Shown here: positions 45,536 through 54,876 of the stretch, piece after piece
How positions within the stretch are numbered: position 1 is the first letter of the stretch
How the letters are laid out: each line of letters starts with the position of its first letter
DNA from: Mangrovimonas xylaniphaga
GTDB lineage: Bacteria > Bacteroidota > Bacteroidia > Flavobacteriales > Flavobacteriaceae
Length of the DNA stretch: 64,000 nt
Assembly (NCBI RefSeq): GCF_001280435.1
Contig: NZ_LBIP01000019.1
Span: 1-64,000, forward strand
Direction: 5' to 3'
The notes under the pieces: model-generated
Told to the model about the DNA's origin: nothing
The model's database searches: none
The model's input: the letters and a program-made list of their open reading frames with translations, nothing else
Made by a program: the position numbers and the translations under genes

Positions 45536-46795
45536 ATGTTTAATAAAGATCGTTGGGACGAAATATTACAGGCACTTGCTACCAATAAATTCAGAACCTT
45601 TTTAACGGCTTTCGGGGTTTTTTGGGGTATCTTTATATTGGTATTGTTGCTGGCTCTAACCAATGGACTAAAAAATGGGGTCACCGCCGATTTTGGCGAC
45701 TTTGCCACTAATTCCATGTTTATGTGGACCCAAAGAACTTCCATGCCCTATAAAGGAATGCCCAAAGGACGCAACTTCAGTTATAAATTGGACGATGTAG
45801 AAGCTATCAAGGCTCAGGTGCCCAATCTAAAATATGTGTCTCCCAGAAATCAATTGGGAGGATTCATGGGTTCCAACAATGTTACAAGAGGAACCAAAAC
45901 AGGAGCCTTTGAAATTTATGGTGATTACCCAGAATACATTAATCAACAGCCCATGGACATTCTACAAGGAAGGTTCATCAGCTATTCCGATATCAATACC
46001 AAACGTAAGGTGTGTGTCATTGGGACGGATGTTGTGAAAGGACTTTATGACAAAGGGGAGGAGGTTATGGGCTCTTATATCAAGATTAATGGAGTAAACT
46101 TTATGGTAGTGGGCACTTTTAAGATGAGCAACAGCCAAGGAGATCGCGAACAGGATGCCAATACCGTATACATTCCATTTACAACATTTGGAAATGCTTT
46201 CAATAGAGGGGATAATGTGGGTTGGATGGCTATTACAGCAGTTGATGATGTGACCATTACTTCTGTAAAACAACAAATTTTCGATTTAATGAAATCGAGG
46301 CATAAAGTAGCTCCGGAAGATGATCGAGCCATTGGTCACTGGGATTTGTCCGAGCAGTTTGAACGTGTCAATGGCCTATTTACAATTTTAACCATTGTTG
46401 GATATTTTGTGGGGGCTTTGGTACTCATGTCTGGAATTATTGGAATCAGTAACATCATGCTCATTGTGGTTAAGGAACGAACCAAGGAGATAGGTGTGCG
46501 CAGAGCTTTGGGGGCAAGTCCTTGGACGATTAAAGGACAAATCCTACAGGAAAGTTTATTGTTGACCATTCTGTCTGGAATGGTGGGGATTTCCTTTTCC
46601 GCTTTCATGATTTGGCTACTGAATTACCTATTGGACAGTAGCGGTCCTGTAGAGAATTTTGCGAATCCAAGTGTAAACATGACCGTGGTGTTTACAGCAT
46701 TGATCATATTGGTGGTATCTGGCTTATTGGCAGGTTTGATACCTGCAAATAGTGCTACAAAAATGAAACCCGTTGATGCCTTGCGAATAGAATAA
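45536..46795 (+). CDS. FtsX/MacB-type permease, second copy
   Basis: A 419-residue paralogue of the preceding permease with the same plan: WDEILQALATNKFRTFLTAF at the start, a periplasmic domain, and three C-terminal helices with IMLIVVKERTKEIGVRRALGASPWTI. It begins 1 bp after the stop of the first copy. The two together suggest a heterodimeric permease, unlike the homodimeric MacB of Escherichia coli in which ATPase and permease are fused. Confidence 0.92.
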   Translation: MFNKDRWDEILQALATNKFRTFLTAFGVFWGIFILVLLLALTNGLKNGVTADFGDFATNSMFMWTQRTSMPYKGMPKGRNFSYKLDDVEAIKAQVPNLKYVSPRNQLGGFMGSNNVTRGTKTGAFEIYGDYPEYINQQPMDILQGRFISYSDINTKRKVCVIGTDVVKGLYDKGEEVMGSYIKINGVNFMVVGTFKMSNSQGDREQDANTVYIPFTTFGNAFNRGDNVGWMAITAVDDVTITSVKQQIFDLMKSRHKVAPEDDRAIGHWDLSEQFERVNGLFTILTIVGYFVGALVLMSGIIGISNIMLIVVKERTKEIGVRRALGASPWTIKGQILQESLLLTILSGMVGISFSAFMIWLLNYLLDSSGPVENFANPSVNMTVVFTALIILVVSGLLAGLIPANSATKMKPVDALRIE

Positions 46796-46839
46796 AAATG
46801 AAATACATCCTAACAAACCAAATTTAAATAGCATTACAG

Positions 46840-48000
46840 ATGAGAAGGACAAAAACCGTAATTATTCTTGCCTTTATAGTTGTTGCGTTTTCTGCAGCAT
46901 TATATTACTTATGGCAAAAAAATCAGGAAGATCCTATAAAGTATACTACTGAGGTGCCAACCGAACAAACCATTGTTGTGAAAACGGTGGCTACGGGGAG
47001 CATTGTGCCAAAGGAAGAAGTTCTAATAAAGCCGAATATTTCTGGAGTAATAGAAGAGATTTTTATTGAAGCAGGAGAATATGTAAAGTCGGGTGATTTG
47101 ATAGCCCAAATTCGCGTCATTCCAAATGTATCCTCTTTAACAAGTGCCAAAAACAGCATTGCAACTAACCAAACCGCATTGCAAACGGCACAAATTAATT
47201 TAGAAACCCAACAGGCAAATTACGATAGACAGAAAGCTTTGTTTGATAAAGGGGTGATTTCTGCCAATGATTTTGAGAGTATCAAAAATACTTATTTGCA
47301 GACGAAACAAAGTGTAGAACAGGCAAAGATCAATTTAAACTCCGCTAAACAGAATTACGATATTATCAAAACAGGAACTACCAGTGGTTTGGGCAATATC
47401 GCGCAAACTCAGGTAAGAGCGACGGTTTCTGGGATGGTATTGGATGTGCCTGTGAAAGTAGGGAATCAAGTTATTGAAGCCAACAACTTTAATGAAGGGA
47501 CCTCCATAGCTTCTTTGGCAGATGTCAAGAAAATGATATTTGAAGGAAAGGTTGATGAGAGCGAAGTTGGAAAAATTAAAGAAGGTTTGCCATTGGAAAT
47601 TACCGTTGGGGCTATCGAAAATAAAGAGTTTGATGCGGTCTTGGATTATATAGCTCCTAAAGGTGTGGAGGAAAATGGCGCCATTCAATTTGAAATAAAA
47701 GGAACACTTACCAAAATGGACACCACTTTCATTAGAGCTGGTTTGAGTGCCAACGCAGCCATTATTTTGGATAAGGCAGAAAAGGTGTTGGCCATTAAGG
47801 AAGCCTTGGTGCAATATGATAAAGAAACAAAATTACCTTACGTAGAAATTGAAACAGGAGACCAAAAGTTCGAGCGTAAAGATGTGGAGTTGGGCATTAG
47901 TGATGGTATATATGTTGAAGTAAAAAATGGTGTGACAAAAGATGATAAAATTAAGGTGTGGAACCAGCTACAGGGAGCGCCTCAATATGCTCAAAATTAA
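46840..48000 (+). CDS. Periplasmic adaptor (HlyD/MacA-like), first copy
   Basis: A 386-residue membrane fusion protein. An N-terminal helix (about 7-25) anchors it; a lipoyl half-motif near residue 60-90 (SGVIEEIFIEAGEYVKSGDL) precedes a coiled-coil hairpin (about 100-185, with QTALQTAQINLETQQANYDRQ in part), then the second lipoyl half and beta-barrel domains. It bridges the FtsX permeases to the TolC protein. Spacing of 44 bp to the permease gene and 50 bp to tolC fits one operon. Confidence 0.9.
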   Translation: MRRTKTVIILAFIVVAFSAALYYLWQKNQEDPIKYTTEVPTEQTIVVKTVATGSIVPKEEVLIKPNISGVIEEIFIEAGEYVKSGDLIAQIRVIPNVSSLTSAKNSIATNQTALQTAQINLETQQANYDRQKALFDKGVISANDFESIKNTYLQTKQSVEQAKINLNSAKQNYDIIKTGTTSGLGNIAQTQVRATVSGMVLDVPVKVGNQVIEANNFNEGTSIASLADVKKMIFEGKVDESEVGKIKEGLPLEITVGAIENKEFDAVLDYIAPKGVEENGAIQFEIKGTLTKMDTTFIRAGLSANAAIILDKAEKVLAIKEALVQYDKETKLPYVEIETGDQKFERKDVELGISDGIYVEVKNGVTKDDKIKVWNQLQGAPQYAQN

Positions 48001-48050
48001 TTCATGAATTTTGTAACACTTTAACATTTCCTCAGACTTATATATCGATT

Positions 48051-49481
48051 ATGAAAAAACAATTTTTCCTATTAATAGCACTTGTCTCCTTTGCATCCCA
48101 AGCCCAAGAAAAAAAGTGGACATTGATTGAATGTGTCGATTATGCCTTGGAGCATAATATTTCCATCCAGCAATCCGAACTAGATTTGGAAGTCGCAGAA
48201 ATAAACAAAAAAGATGCCTTTGGTAATTTTCTTCCAAGTTTAAATGCTTCGGCATCACATTCATGGAATATTGGTCTTAACCAAAACATCACAACAGGTA
48301 TTTTAGAAAACCTGACTACGCAGTTTACCTCCTTTGGAGTATCCTCTTCGTTTGATATTTACGCAGGTTTGCAGAATCAGCGACAAATGCATCGTTCTAA
48401 GTTGGCAATTTTGGCTGGTGAGTACCAATTGGATAAAATGAAGGATGATATTTCTTTGTTTGTGGCCAATGCTTTTTTACAAATTTTATTCAATAAGGAG
48501 CAACTTAAAGTACTTCAGGCCCAAAACGTAATTACCCAAGAAAATTTACAGCGTACCCAAGAAATGGTAAACGCCGGGACTTTACCGGAAGGCGACCTTT
48601 TGGAGATCAAGGCTACTGATGCCACTCAAAAGCAAGAAATCATAGCAGCAGAAAATACACTATTCATTTCCAAACTGAGTTTGGCGCAACTGCTACAGAT
48701 AAAGGACTACCAGAATTTTGATATTGTTGATGAAAGTTATGATATCTTTGCAGAAGATATCCTATCGGAAAGTGCTTCTGACATTGTGGACAAGGCAAAA
48801 GAAGTAGTAAATGATGTGAAAATTGCCGAAACCAATACCGAAGTGGCCGAGTATGATTTGAAAATTTCTAGGGGGGCTTATCAGCCATCTTTGTCAGGAT
48901 ACTATGGGTATGATACCAGAGCGTCGTATAGTGATATCATTGTTGGTTCAGAATTGGATCCCAATAATCCTTCAAGAATAATAGGCGTTGTGGAAGGGAC
49001 TGGCCAAAATGTATTGACACCAAACTATGTGTCGGTTATTGGAGGTCCAAGAGATCTGTTTGACCAATTCAGTATTAATGATGGTCATAATTTAGGGTTG
49101 AGGTTGAACATTCCAATTTTTAATGGCTTTGCCGTAAGAAATAATGTGCAGCGCCAAATGGTAAATCTTGAAAGGGCTAAATACCAACAGGAACAGGCGG
49201 AATTGGATTTGGAAGCTAACGTATACCAAGCTTACAATGATGCCAAAAATGCAAAGAAAGCTTATGAGGCAGCGCTTCAAACAGAGGAGGCAAGACAGTT
49301 GGCTTTTGAGTATTCTAAGGAACGTTACAATGTGGGATTGTCTAACGCTTTTGATTTTAACCAATCGCGTACCCAATATGAAAATTCGCAATCTGAAGTT
49401 ATTAGAACAAAATACGATTACATATTTAAACTCAAAGTTCTGGAGTTCTATTTTGGAATTCCAATCACCCAAATTAATTAG
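48051..49481 (+). CDS. TolC-family outer-membrane efflux protein
   Basis: A 476-residue outer-membrane channel. The signal peptide is MKKQFFLLIALVSFASQAQ; the frame extends 31 codons upstream over the end of the adaptor gene but ATG 48051 gives a clean signal. The two OEP repeats are visible, each with a long helical part (LDLEVAEINKKDAFGNFLPS near 45 and its counterpart from about 290). The segment LNIPIFNGFAVRNNVQRQ and the end KLKVLEFYFGIPI are typical. It lies between two adaptor genes. Confidence 0.92.
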   Translation: MKKQFFLLIALVSFASQAQEKKWTLIECVDYALEHNISIQQSELDLEVAEINKKDAFGNFLPSLNASASHSWNIGLNQNITTGILENLTTQFTSFGVSSSFDIYAGLQNQRQMHRSKLAILAGEYQLDKMKDDISLFVANAFLQILFNKEQLKVLQAQNVITQENLQRTQEMVNAGTLPEGDLLEIKATDATQKQEIIAAENTLFISKLSLAQLLQIKDYQNFDIVDESYDIFAEDILSESASDIVDKAKEVVNDVKIAETNTEVAEYDLKISRGAYQPSLSGYYGYDTRASYSDIIVGSELDPNNPSRIIGVVEGTGQNVLTPNYVSVIGGPRDLFDQFSINDGHNLGLRLNIPIFNGFAVRNNVQRQMVNLERAKYQQEQAELDLEANVYQAYNDAKNAKKAYEAALQTEEARQLAFEYSKERYNVGLSNAFDFNQSRTQYENSQSEVIRTKYDYIFKLKVLEFYFGIPITQIN

Positions 49482-49486
49482 ATTTT

Positions 49487-50767
49487 ATGAGTAAAAAAGG
49501 ACTCATTGCTCTTCTCGCAATCATAGCTTTGGCCGTAGTTTTAATTTTAGGAAAAAAACTTGGCTGGTTTGGTAAGCAAGGGAATTTTAAAGTAGTAGAA
49601 ACTCAAAAAATTGCCTTAATGGATATTGTGGAAACCGTTTCGGCAACAGGAAAAATCCAGCCGGAAATAGAAGTGAAATTATCCAGTGAGGTTTCCGGAG
49701 AAATTATTGAGTTGCCAATTGTAGAAGGTCAGCAAGTAAAAAAAGGCGACCTTTTGGTGCGTGTCAATCCAGATATTTATCAGTCTAATTTAAACCGATC
49801 GCAGGCAACTTTGCAAAATTCCAGAGCTGGTTTAAGTCAGGCAGAAGCGTCTTTAAAAGAGGCAAAGGCTAATTACGATAGAAACAAAGTGCTTTTCGAA
49901 AAAGGCATCATTTCCAAGTCTGATTGGGATAAGGCTATTTCAACATATGAAGTCGCCCAAGCCAGTAAGGAGTCAGCCTTTTTTAATGTGCAAAGTGCAG
50001 CCGCTACAGTGAATGAGTCGAGAGACAATTTAAATAGAACTACGATTTATGCACCTATGAGCGGTACCATTTCAAGATTGGATGTAGAATTGGGAGAGCG
50101 TGTTGTGGGAACCCAACAAATGGCCGGTACCGAAATTATGAGAGTGGCCAATTTAAGCAATATGGAAGTTGAGGTTGATGTGAATGAAAATGATATTGTT
50201 AAAGTGCAAATTGGGGATTCTGCCATAGTGGAAGTAGATGCTTATCTGAAGAAGGAGTTTAGAGGTCTTGTTACTGAAATAGCCAATTCGGCTGAAGGTG
50301 ATTTAACCGCAGACCAAGTGACCAATTTTAAGGTGAAGGTGAGAATTTTGGAGGAATCCTATAAAGATCTAACAGAAGGAAAGCCTGAACATTATTCCCC
50401 TTTTAGACCAGGGATGACCGCCACGGTAGACATTATTACTACTACAAAAAATAAGGTTGTTGGGGTGCCAATTAGTGCTATTGTAATCAAAACTGATACA
50501 AGTTCTGCCAAAGGTCCAGATGCTCCAAAAATGGGAAGCAGTATTCTAGATGAAAAGTTTGAATGTGTATTTGTTAGAAACAACGATGAGGCCAAGTTGA
50601 AAGTTGTAAAAACCGGTATTCAGGATGACTCCAATATCGAAATAGTTTCTGGGCTTACAGAGGGAGAAGAAATCATTACCGGGCCATATAATATTGTTTC
50701 CAAAACATTAAAGCCTAGAGATAAAATTGAAATACAAACAGGAGAAGGTAAGCCTGTAGAAGAATAG
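49487..50767 (+). CDS. Periplasmic adaptor (HlyD/MacA-like), second copy
   Basis: A 426-residue membrane fusion protein with one helix (about 5-22), a lipoyl half-motif (SGEIIELPIVEGQQVKKGDL near 70-90), a coiled-coil hairpin (about 100-180), second lipoyl half (APMSGTISRLDVELGERVVG near 190) and beta-barrel/MP domains. It is paralogous to the adaptor at 46840, and ends the export cluster, 14 bp before tsaB. Two adaptors for one TolC suggests either a mixed adaptor ring or two alternative pumps. Confidence 0.9.
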   Translation: MSKKGLIALLAIIALAVVLILGKKLGWFGKQGNFKVVETQKIALMDIVETVSATGKIQPEIEVKLSSEVSGEIIELPIVEGQQVKKGDLLVRVNPDIYQSNLNRSQATLQNSRAGLSQAEASLKEAKANYDRNKVLFEKGIISKSDWDKAISTYEVAQASKESAFFNVQSAAATVNESRDNLNRTTIYAPMSGTISRLDVELGERVVGTQQMAGTEIMRVANLSNMEVEVDVNENDIVKVQIGDSAIVEVDAYLKKEFRGLVTEIANSAEGDLTADQVTNFKVKVRILEESYKDLTEGKPEHYSPFRPGMTATVDIITTTKNKVVGVPISAIVIKTDTSSAKGPDAPKMGSSILDEKFECVFVRNNDEAKLKVVKTGIQDDSNIEIVSGLTEGEEIITGPYNIVSKTLKPRDKIEIQTGEGKPVEE

Positions 50768-50781
50768 TTTACCATAGAATT

Positions 50782-51453
50782 ATGGCGTTGATTTTAAGTA
50801 TAGAGACTACAACCACCAATTGTTCGGTGGCAATTTCCAAGAATGGGGAAACGTTGGTTTTAAAGGAAGATAATGGAGAAGGATATTCTCATGCCGAATC
50901 CCTGCATGTGTTTATTGATGAGGTAGTGAAATCTGCCAATATAAAACCTGCAGAATTGGATGCTATTGCAATCAGTAAAGGGCCTGGGTCTTATACTGGT
51001 TTGAGAATTGGGGTTTCTGCCGCTAAAGGCTTATGTTTTTCCCTGGATAAACCATTGATTTCAGTGTCTACTTTGGAAGCGTTGGCGAGGCAGGTAAACG
51101 CTGATGAAGGTATCATAATTCCAATGTTGGATGCCCGGAGATTAGAAGTGTATTCAGCTATTTTAGATAAAGATTACCAAGTTATTCGAGAAGTACAAGC
51201 CGAAATTTTGAATGCCGATTCCTATGCGCAATATTTGGAACAAGGACCAGTTTACTTTGTAGGAAATGGGGTTGCCAAAACAAAAGAATTGATTGCTCAT
51301 CCAAATGCATTTTTTGCGGAAGGGAAGTTGCCTTCTGCAAAAGAAATGGGAGCATTGGCTTATGATAAGCTCAAAAAAAACGACATCGAAGATGTCGCTT
51401 ATTTTGAGCCTTTTTATTTGAAGGACTTTATTGCTTTAAAGCCTAAATCTTAA
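50782..51453 (+). CDS. tsaB: tRNA threonylcarbamoyladenosine biosynthesis protein TsaB
   Basis: A 223-residue ASKHA-fold protein, the partner that stabilises TsaD in making t6A37 of tRNA. MALILSIETTTTNCSVAIS and ISKGPGSYTGLRIGVSAAKG are the family signature segments. Length is typical. It follows the export operon by 14 bp and converges with mscS, the two stops only 2 bp apart with no visible terminator between them. Confidence 0.95.
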   Translation: MALILSIETTTTNCSVAISKNGETLVLKEDNGEGYSHAESLHVFIDEVVKSANIKPAELDAIAISKGPGSYTGLRIGVSAAKGLCFSLDKPLISVSTLEALARQVNADEGIIIPMLDARRLEVYSAILDKDYQVIREVQAEILNADSYAQYLEQGPVYFVGNGVAKTKELIAHPNAFFAEGKLPSAKEMGALAYDKLKKNDIEDVAYFEPFYLKDFIALKPKS

Positions 51454-51455
51454 GT

Positions 51456-52274
51456 TTAGCCTTCTTTGTGAATTTCCACACTGTGTGGGTAAGGAATTTC
51501 AATACCAGCAGCATCAAGCGCTTCTTTGGTACTTTCCATAATGTCGAAGTATACAGTCCAGTAATCGTCGGTTTTACACCAAGGTCTTACGGCAAAATTC
51601 ACCGAGCTATCCGCTAATTCCAAAACGGTAACAGATGGCGCCGGGTCTTTTAAAACCTTGGGGTGCGAAGTCAATTGCTTCATCAAGACTTCTTTGGTGG
51701 ATTTGATATCGGCATCATAGCTCACACCAAAAACTAAATCCACACGTCTTGTGCCTAAAGAAGTGTAATTGATAATGTTTCCATTGGACAAGGAACCATT
51801 TGGAATAATGATTTCCTTGTTGGAAAGCCCTGTTAGTTTGGTGGTGAAGATTTCAATTTCCTTCACAACTCCCATTTCACCTTGGGCTTCAATTAAATCG
51901 CCAATTTTGATTGGTTTGAAAATCATGATCAAAACCCCTCCTGCAAAATTTGCAAGCGATCCTTGTAGTGCCAAACCAACAGCCAAACCAGCAGCAGCTA
52001 TAATGGCGGCAAAAGAAGTAGTTTCAACTCCAACGGTGCCTAAAACAACAATTATCAGAACTATTTTTAAGGCCCAATTCAAGAGGTTTAAAAGAAATTT
52101 CTTAAGGCTGATGTCATAATCTCCTTTGTCCAAAATTTTCTTTGTGGTGTTGAATAATACTTTAATGACCCACGATCCAATAATCCAAATCGCGATGGCT
52201 CCAAGTACTTTTGGACCAAAATTTACAATTAAGTCATACCCCTTGTCTACCCATTTTTGTAGTTCCATGTTCAT
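51456..52274 (-). CDS. MscS-family small-conductance mechanosensitive channel
   Basis: A 272-residue channel that opens under membrane tension on osmotic downshock. Three N-terminal helices (about 15-110) end in the pore-lining segment AGLAVGLALQGSLANFAGGVLI, whose Gly/Ala packing is that of MscS TM3. The cytoplasmic beta domain (IGDLIEAQGEMGVVKEIEIF) and C-terminal alpha/beta part (VNFAVRPWCKTDDYW) follow. An upstream TTG at 52295 and a later ATG at 52268 are alternatives; ATG 52274 is chosen as the first ATG. Confidence 0.93.
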   Translation of the reverse strand: MNMELQKWVDKGYDLIVNFGPKVLGAIAIWIIGSWVIKVLFNTTKKILDKGDYDISLKKFLLNLLNWALKIVLIIVVLGTVGVETTSFAAIIAAAGLAVGLALQGSLANFAGGVLIMIFKPIKIGDLIEAQGEMGVVKEIEIFTTKLTGLSNKEIIIPNGSLSNGNIINYTSLGTRRVDLVFGVSYDADIKSTKEVLMKQLTSHPKVLKDPAPSVTVLELADSSVNFAVRPWCKTDDYWTVYFDIMESTKEALDAAGIEIPYPHSVEIHKEG

Positions 52275-52376
52275 GTGTTTTAAATTAGTAATCAAATGTA
52301 TGGATAATCCTTTAAAACAGAAAGTTTTAATCTACGCGTAACGGAAATTTAAAATTTACAGGAATGACCAGTTTGT

Positions 52377-54479
52377 TTACTTCGAAATCATTTTCAGGGC
52401 TTTGTCCGTTTCTGTTACGGGAAGTTGACAAGTTTTGTTTTCGCAAACATAAATCATTGTTTTGTCTTCCAGATAGCGGTTTTTTAATAGAGGTGATTCT
52501 TTTGACGTAATACTGCCAGCTATGAGTTTGTTTGGAATGTAAATTTCGTTGATTTCGGATAGTTTTTCATGCGCCTTTTCACCCACAACCACAACTTCAT
52601 AATAGGGATTTGTATAATTGAGCATTAAGTTAAGCCAATTTGAAAATCCAGAGCCATAAGCTTTCATTTCTTCTTGAACATTATTCAACATGGCGGTCGC
52701 TGTTTTATGGTAATAGTCGTTATCGAAATAATGTGATAATTTGAATAGATTTTTGGCCATCACCGAATTGGATGATGGAATCACATTGTCACGATATTCT
52801 ATATTTCGGGTCACTAAACTGGAATCTTCGTTTGAGGTGAAAAAGAACATGCTGCCTTGGGTATCATAAAAATGATCAAGGGCATAATTGGTGAAATCCC
52901 TAGCCGAGTTGAGCCATTGATCTTCTAATGTGTTTTCGTATAAACTGATAAAGGCATCTATGGTAAGGGCGTAATCTTCCAAAAAGCCATTTATGGAACT
53001 ATGGCCATTTTTGTAGTTGTGAAACAAGCCTCCATCTTCTTTTAATTGTTGCTGAAGAATGAAATTGGCATTAGCCTTTGCTATTTCAAGGCACTTTTGG
53101 TCTTTTAAAACTCTATAGGCATCTACATAACCCTTGAGCATGATGGCATTCCAAGACGTGAGTGTTTTGTCGTCCAATCGGGGACGTTCTCTCAAAGTCC
53201 TTGCTTTCAGTAAGGCTTGCTTCCAATGAAGTTTTTTTGAGTGAAGGTCTGCTTGGCTTAATTCATGTTTTGTGCAGAACTGTACCTCATCAAGTTTTCT
53301 TATCAATACATAATTGTCACCTTCCCAATGACCGTAATTGTTTACATTATAATACTCAGAAAATAAAGGAAAGTCCTCATTCAAAAGGTTTTTCAATTCT
53401 TCTTTGGTCCAAACATAGTAAGCACCTTCCTCCAAATGCCCTTGGGTATTATTGCTATCGGCATCCAAAGCAGACATAAAGGCTCCCTCAGGCGTGGTGA
53501 GTTCAGTTTCAATAAAGTTTAGAGTTTCAATTATAATGTCTTTGTAGAGGTCATTTTTGGTGAGTAGGTACGCATCGGCATAGAGACTTACCAATTGGCC
53601 ATTGTCATAAAGCATTTTTTCAAAGTGGGGGACATGCCATTTGTCGTCCACCGAATATCTGGAAAAGCCGCCGCCAATTTGGTCAAAGATGCCACCATAG
53701 GCCATTTGCGTTAAAGTAAGGTTGACAAAATCTTGAAGTGATTTGTTATTGGTTTGATGGGCGTATCGCAACAAAAAATGATAGTTATTGGGCATCATGA
53801 ATTTTGGAGCTCTTTTTAGGCCTCCATTTTCATGGTCGAAAGATTGGGACCATTCGGAAATAATACTGTCAATGTGTGTTAACTTGAAATTAGGAGTCTC
53901 TTTATTGATTGCCACTAAATTCATAGATTTGAGTCCTTTCTCCAACTGGTCTGCATAATTGTAGAGTTGCTCTGGCTGTTCCTGAAATAGTTTGGAAATT
54001 TGCGAAAGCGCACTCATCCATTGTTCCTTTTTAAAATAGGTACCTCCCCAAACAGGTCTGCCATCGGGAAGCGTAACCACATTCATGGGCCATCCGCCGC
54101 TACCCGTCATTAGCTGTACTGCATCCATATACACTTGATCCACATCGGGACGCTCTTCACGGTCTACCTTTATGCTGATATAGTTGGCATTCATCACTTC
54201 GGCAACTTTTTCGTCTTCAAAACTTTCGTGTTCCATGACATGGCACCAATGGCAGGCTGAATAGCCTACGCTTATGATCATTAGTTTGTTGTCATCTTTG
54301 GCTAGTTGAAGGGTTTTGTCATTCCAAGGTTTCCAATCAACAGGATTGTGGGCATGTTGTAGAAGGTAAGGACTTGTTTCGTGGATAAGATCGTTGGTGA
54401 ATTGGTGTGTCATGGTTTTGGGAGATTGACCGTTGCAGCTGATTAATGAAATAAAAAGAATGATGATCAGGTACCTCAT
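52377..54479 (-). CDS. Thioredoxin-domain/DUF255 (YyaL-like) lipoprotein
   Basis: A 700-residue protein. The signal [15 protein letters not shown] ends in a lipobox with Cys15. Residues about 30-190 form a Spermatogenesis-associated protein 20/YyaL-type thioredoxin domain with active site [14 protein letters not shown]. Residues about 200-690 form an (alpha/alpha)6 toroid related to N-acylglucosamine 2-epimerase, with family segments [20 protein letters not shown] and [16 protein letters not shown]. Function in bacteria is unknown; the toroid part suggests carbohydrate binding. Lipidation places this copy in the envelope, unlike the cytosolic homologues. Confidence 0.9.
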   Translation of the reverse strand: MRYLIIILFISLISCNGQSPKTMTHQFTNDLIHETSPYLLQHAHNPVDWKPWNDKTLQLAKDDNKLMIISVGYSACHWCHVMEHESFEDEKVAEVMNANYISIKVDREERPDVDQVYMDAVQLMTGSGGWPMNVVTLPDGRPVWGGTYFKKEQWMSALSQISKLFQEQPEQLYNYADQLEKGLKSMNLVAINKETPNFKLTHIDSIISEWSQSFDHENGGLKRAPKFMMPNNYHFLLRYAHQTNNKSLQDFVNLTLTQMAYGGIFDQIGGGFSRYSVDDKWHVPHFEKMLYDNGQLVSLYADAYLLTKNDLYKDIIIETLNFIETELTTPEGAFMSALDADSNNTQGHLEEGAYYVWTKEELKNLLNEDFPLFSEYYNVNNYGHWEGDNYVLIRKLDEVQFCTKHELSQADLHSKKLHWKQALLKARTLRERPRLDDKTLTSWNAIMLKGYVDAYRVLKDQKCLEIAKANANFILQQQLKEDGGLFHNYKNGHSSINGFLEDYALTIDAFISLYENTLEDQWLNSARDFTNYALDHFYDTQGSMFFFTSNEDSSLVTRNIEYRDNVIPSSNSVMAKNLFKLSHYFDNDYYHKTATAMLNNVQEEMKAYGSGFSNWLNLMLNYTNPYYEVVVVGEKAHEKLSEINEIYIPNKLIAGSITSKESPLLKNRYLEDKTMIYVCENKTCQLPVTETDKALKMISK

Positions 54480-54503
54480 ATTTCAAAAGTAATGAAATTG
54501 CCA

Positions 54504-54533
54504 CAAAAAAAAGCGCTCCTAAAATGAGCGCCT
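54504..54533 (-). terminator. Terminator of the dodecin gene
   Basis: On the minus strand GCGCTC and GAGCGC (54513-54518 and 54526-54531 on the plus strand) form a 6-bp stem with a 7-nt loop, followed by eight or more T. It ends transcription before the DUF255 gene. Confidence 0.78.
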
Positions 54534-54552
54534 TTTGTTCGGGATGTAAGCG

Positions 54553-54753
54553 TTAATCAACTTCAAAGGTAATTTTTACATTCACTCTGTATTCGGTGAT
54601 TTCATCGCCTTCTACAACAGCACTGTGCGAATGCACAAATACAGATTTGATATTTTTAATGGTTTTGGCAGCATGTTTTACTGCTGATTTTGCTGCGGCT
54701 TCCCAACCTTTATCAGAGTTGGCTAAAACTTCTATAACTTTTAAAACGGCCAT
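54553..54753 (-). CDS. Dodecin
   Basis: A 66-residue flavin-binding storage protein that forms hollow dodecamers. The sequence MAVLKVIEVLANSDKGWEAA and the later SVFVHSHSAVVEGDEITEYR show the dodecin strand-helix-strand-strand plan. It buffers FMN or riboflavin in the cytosol. Single gene with its own terminator; a perfect 12-bp palindrome lies 78 bp upstream of its start. Confidence 0.95.
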   Translation of the reverse strand: MAVLKVIEVLANSDKGWEAAAKSAVKHAAKTIKNIKSVFVHSHSAVVEGDEITEYRVNVKITFEVD

Positions 54754-54830
54754 AATGAGTAACTTTAAATGGTTAAAAATAAACGATGTATAAAGTTACA
54801 AATTATATAGGCGAATTTTTGCGTTTTGGA

Positions 54831-54865
54831 CATTGAAAATCAATTTAAATAAATGATTTTCAATG
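54831..54865. repeat. Perfect 12-bp AT-rich inverted repeat between nfu and dodecin genes
   Basis: CATTGAAAATCA (54831-54842) and TGATTTTCAATG (54854-54865) are exact inverted copies with an 11-nt AT-only spacer. It lies 12 bp after the nfu stop. No T-run follows on the minus strand, so it is not a standard terminator; a stem acting on nfu mRNA or an operator for dodecin are possible. Confidence 0.7.
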
Positions 54866-54876
54866 TGTTGCATATG

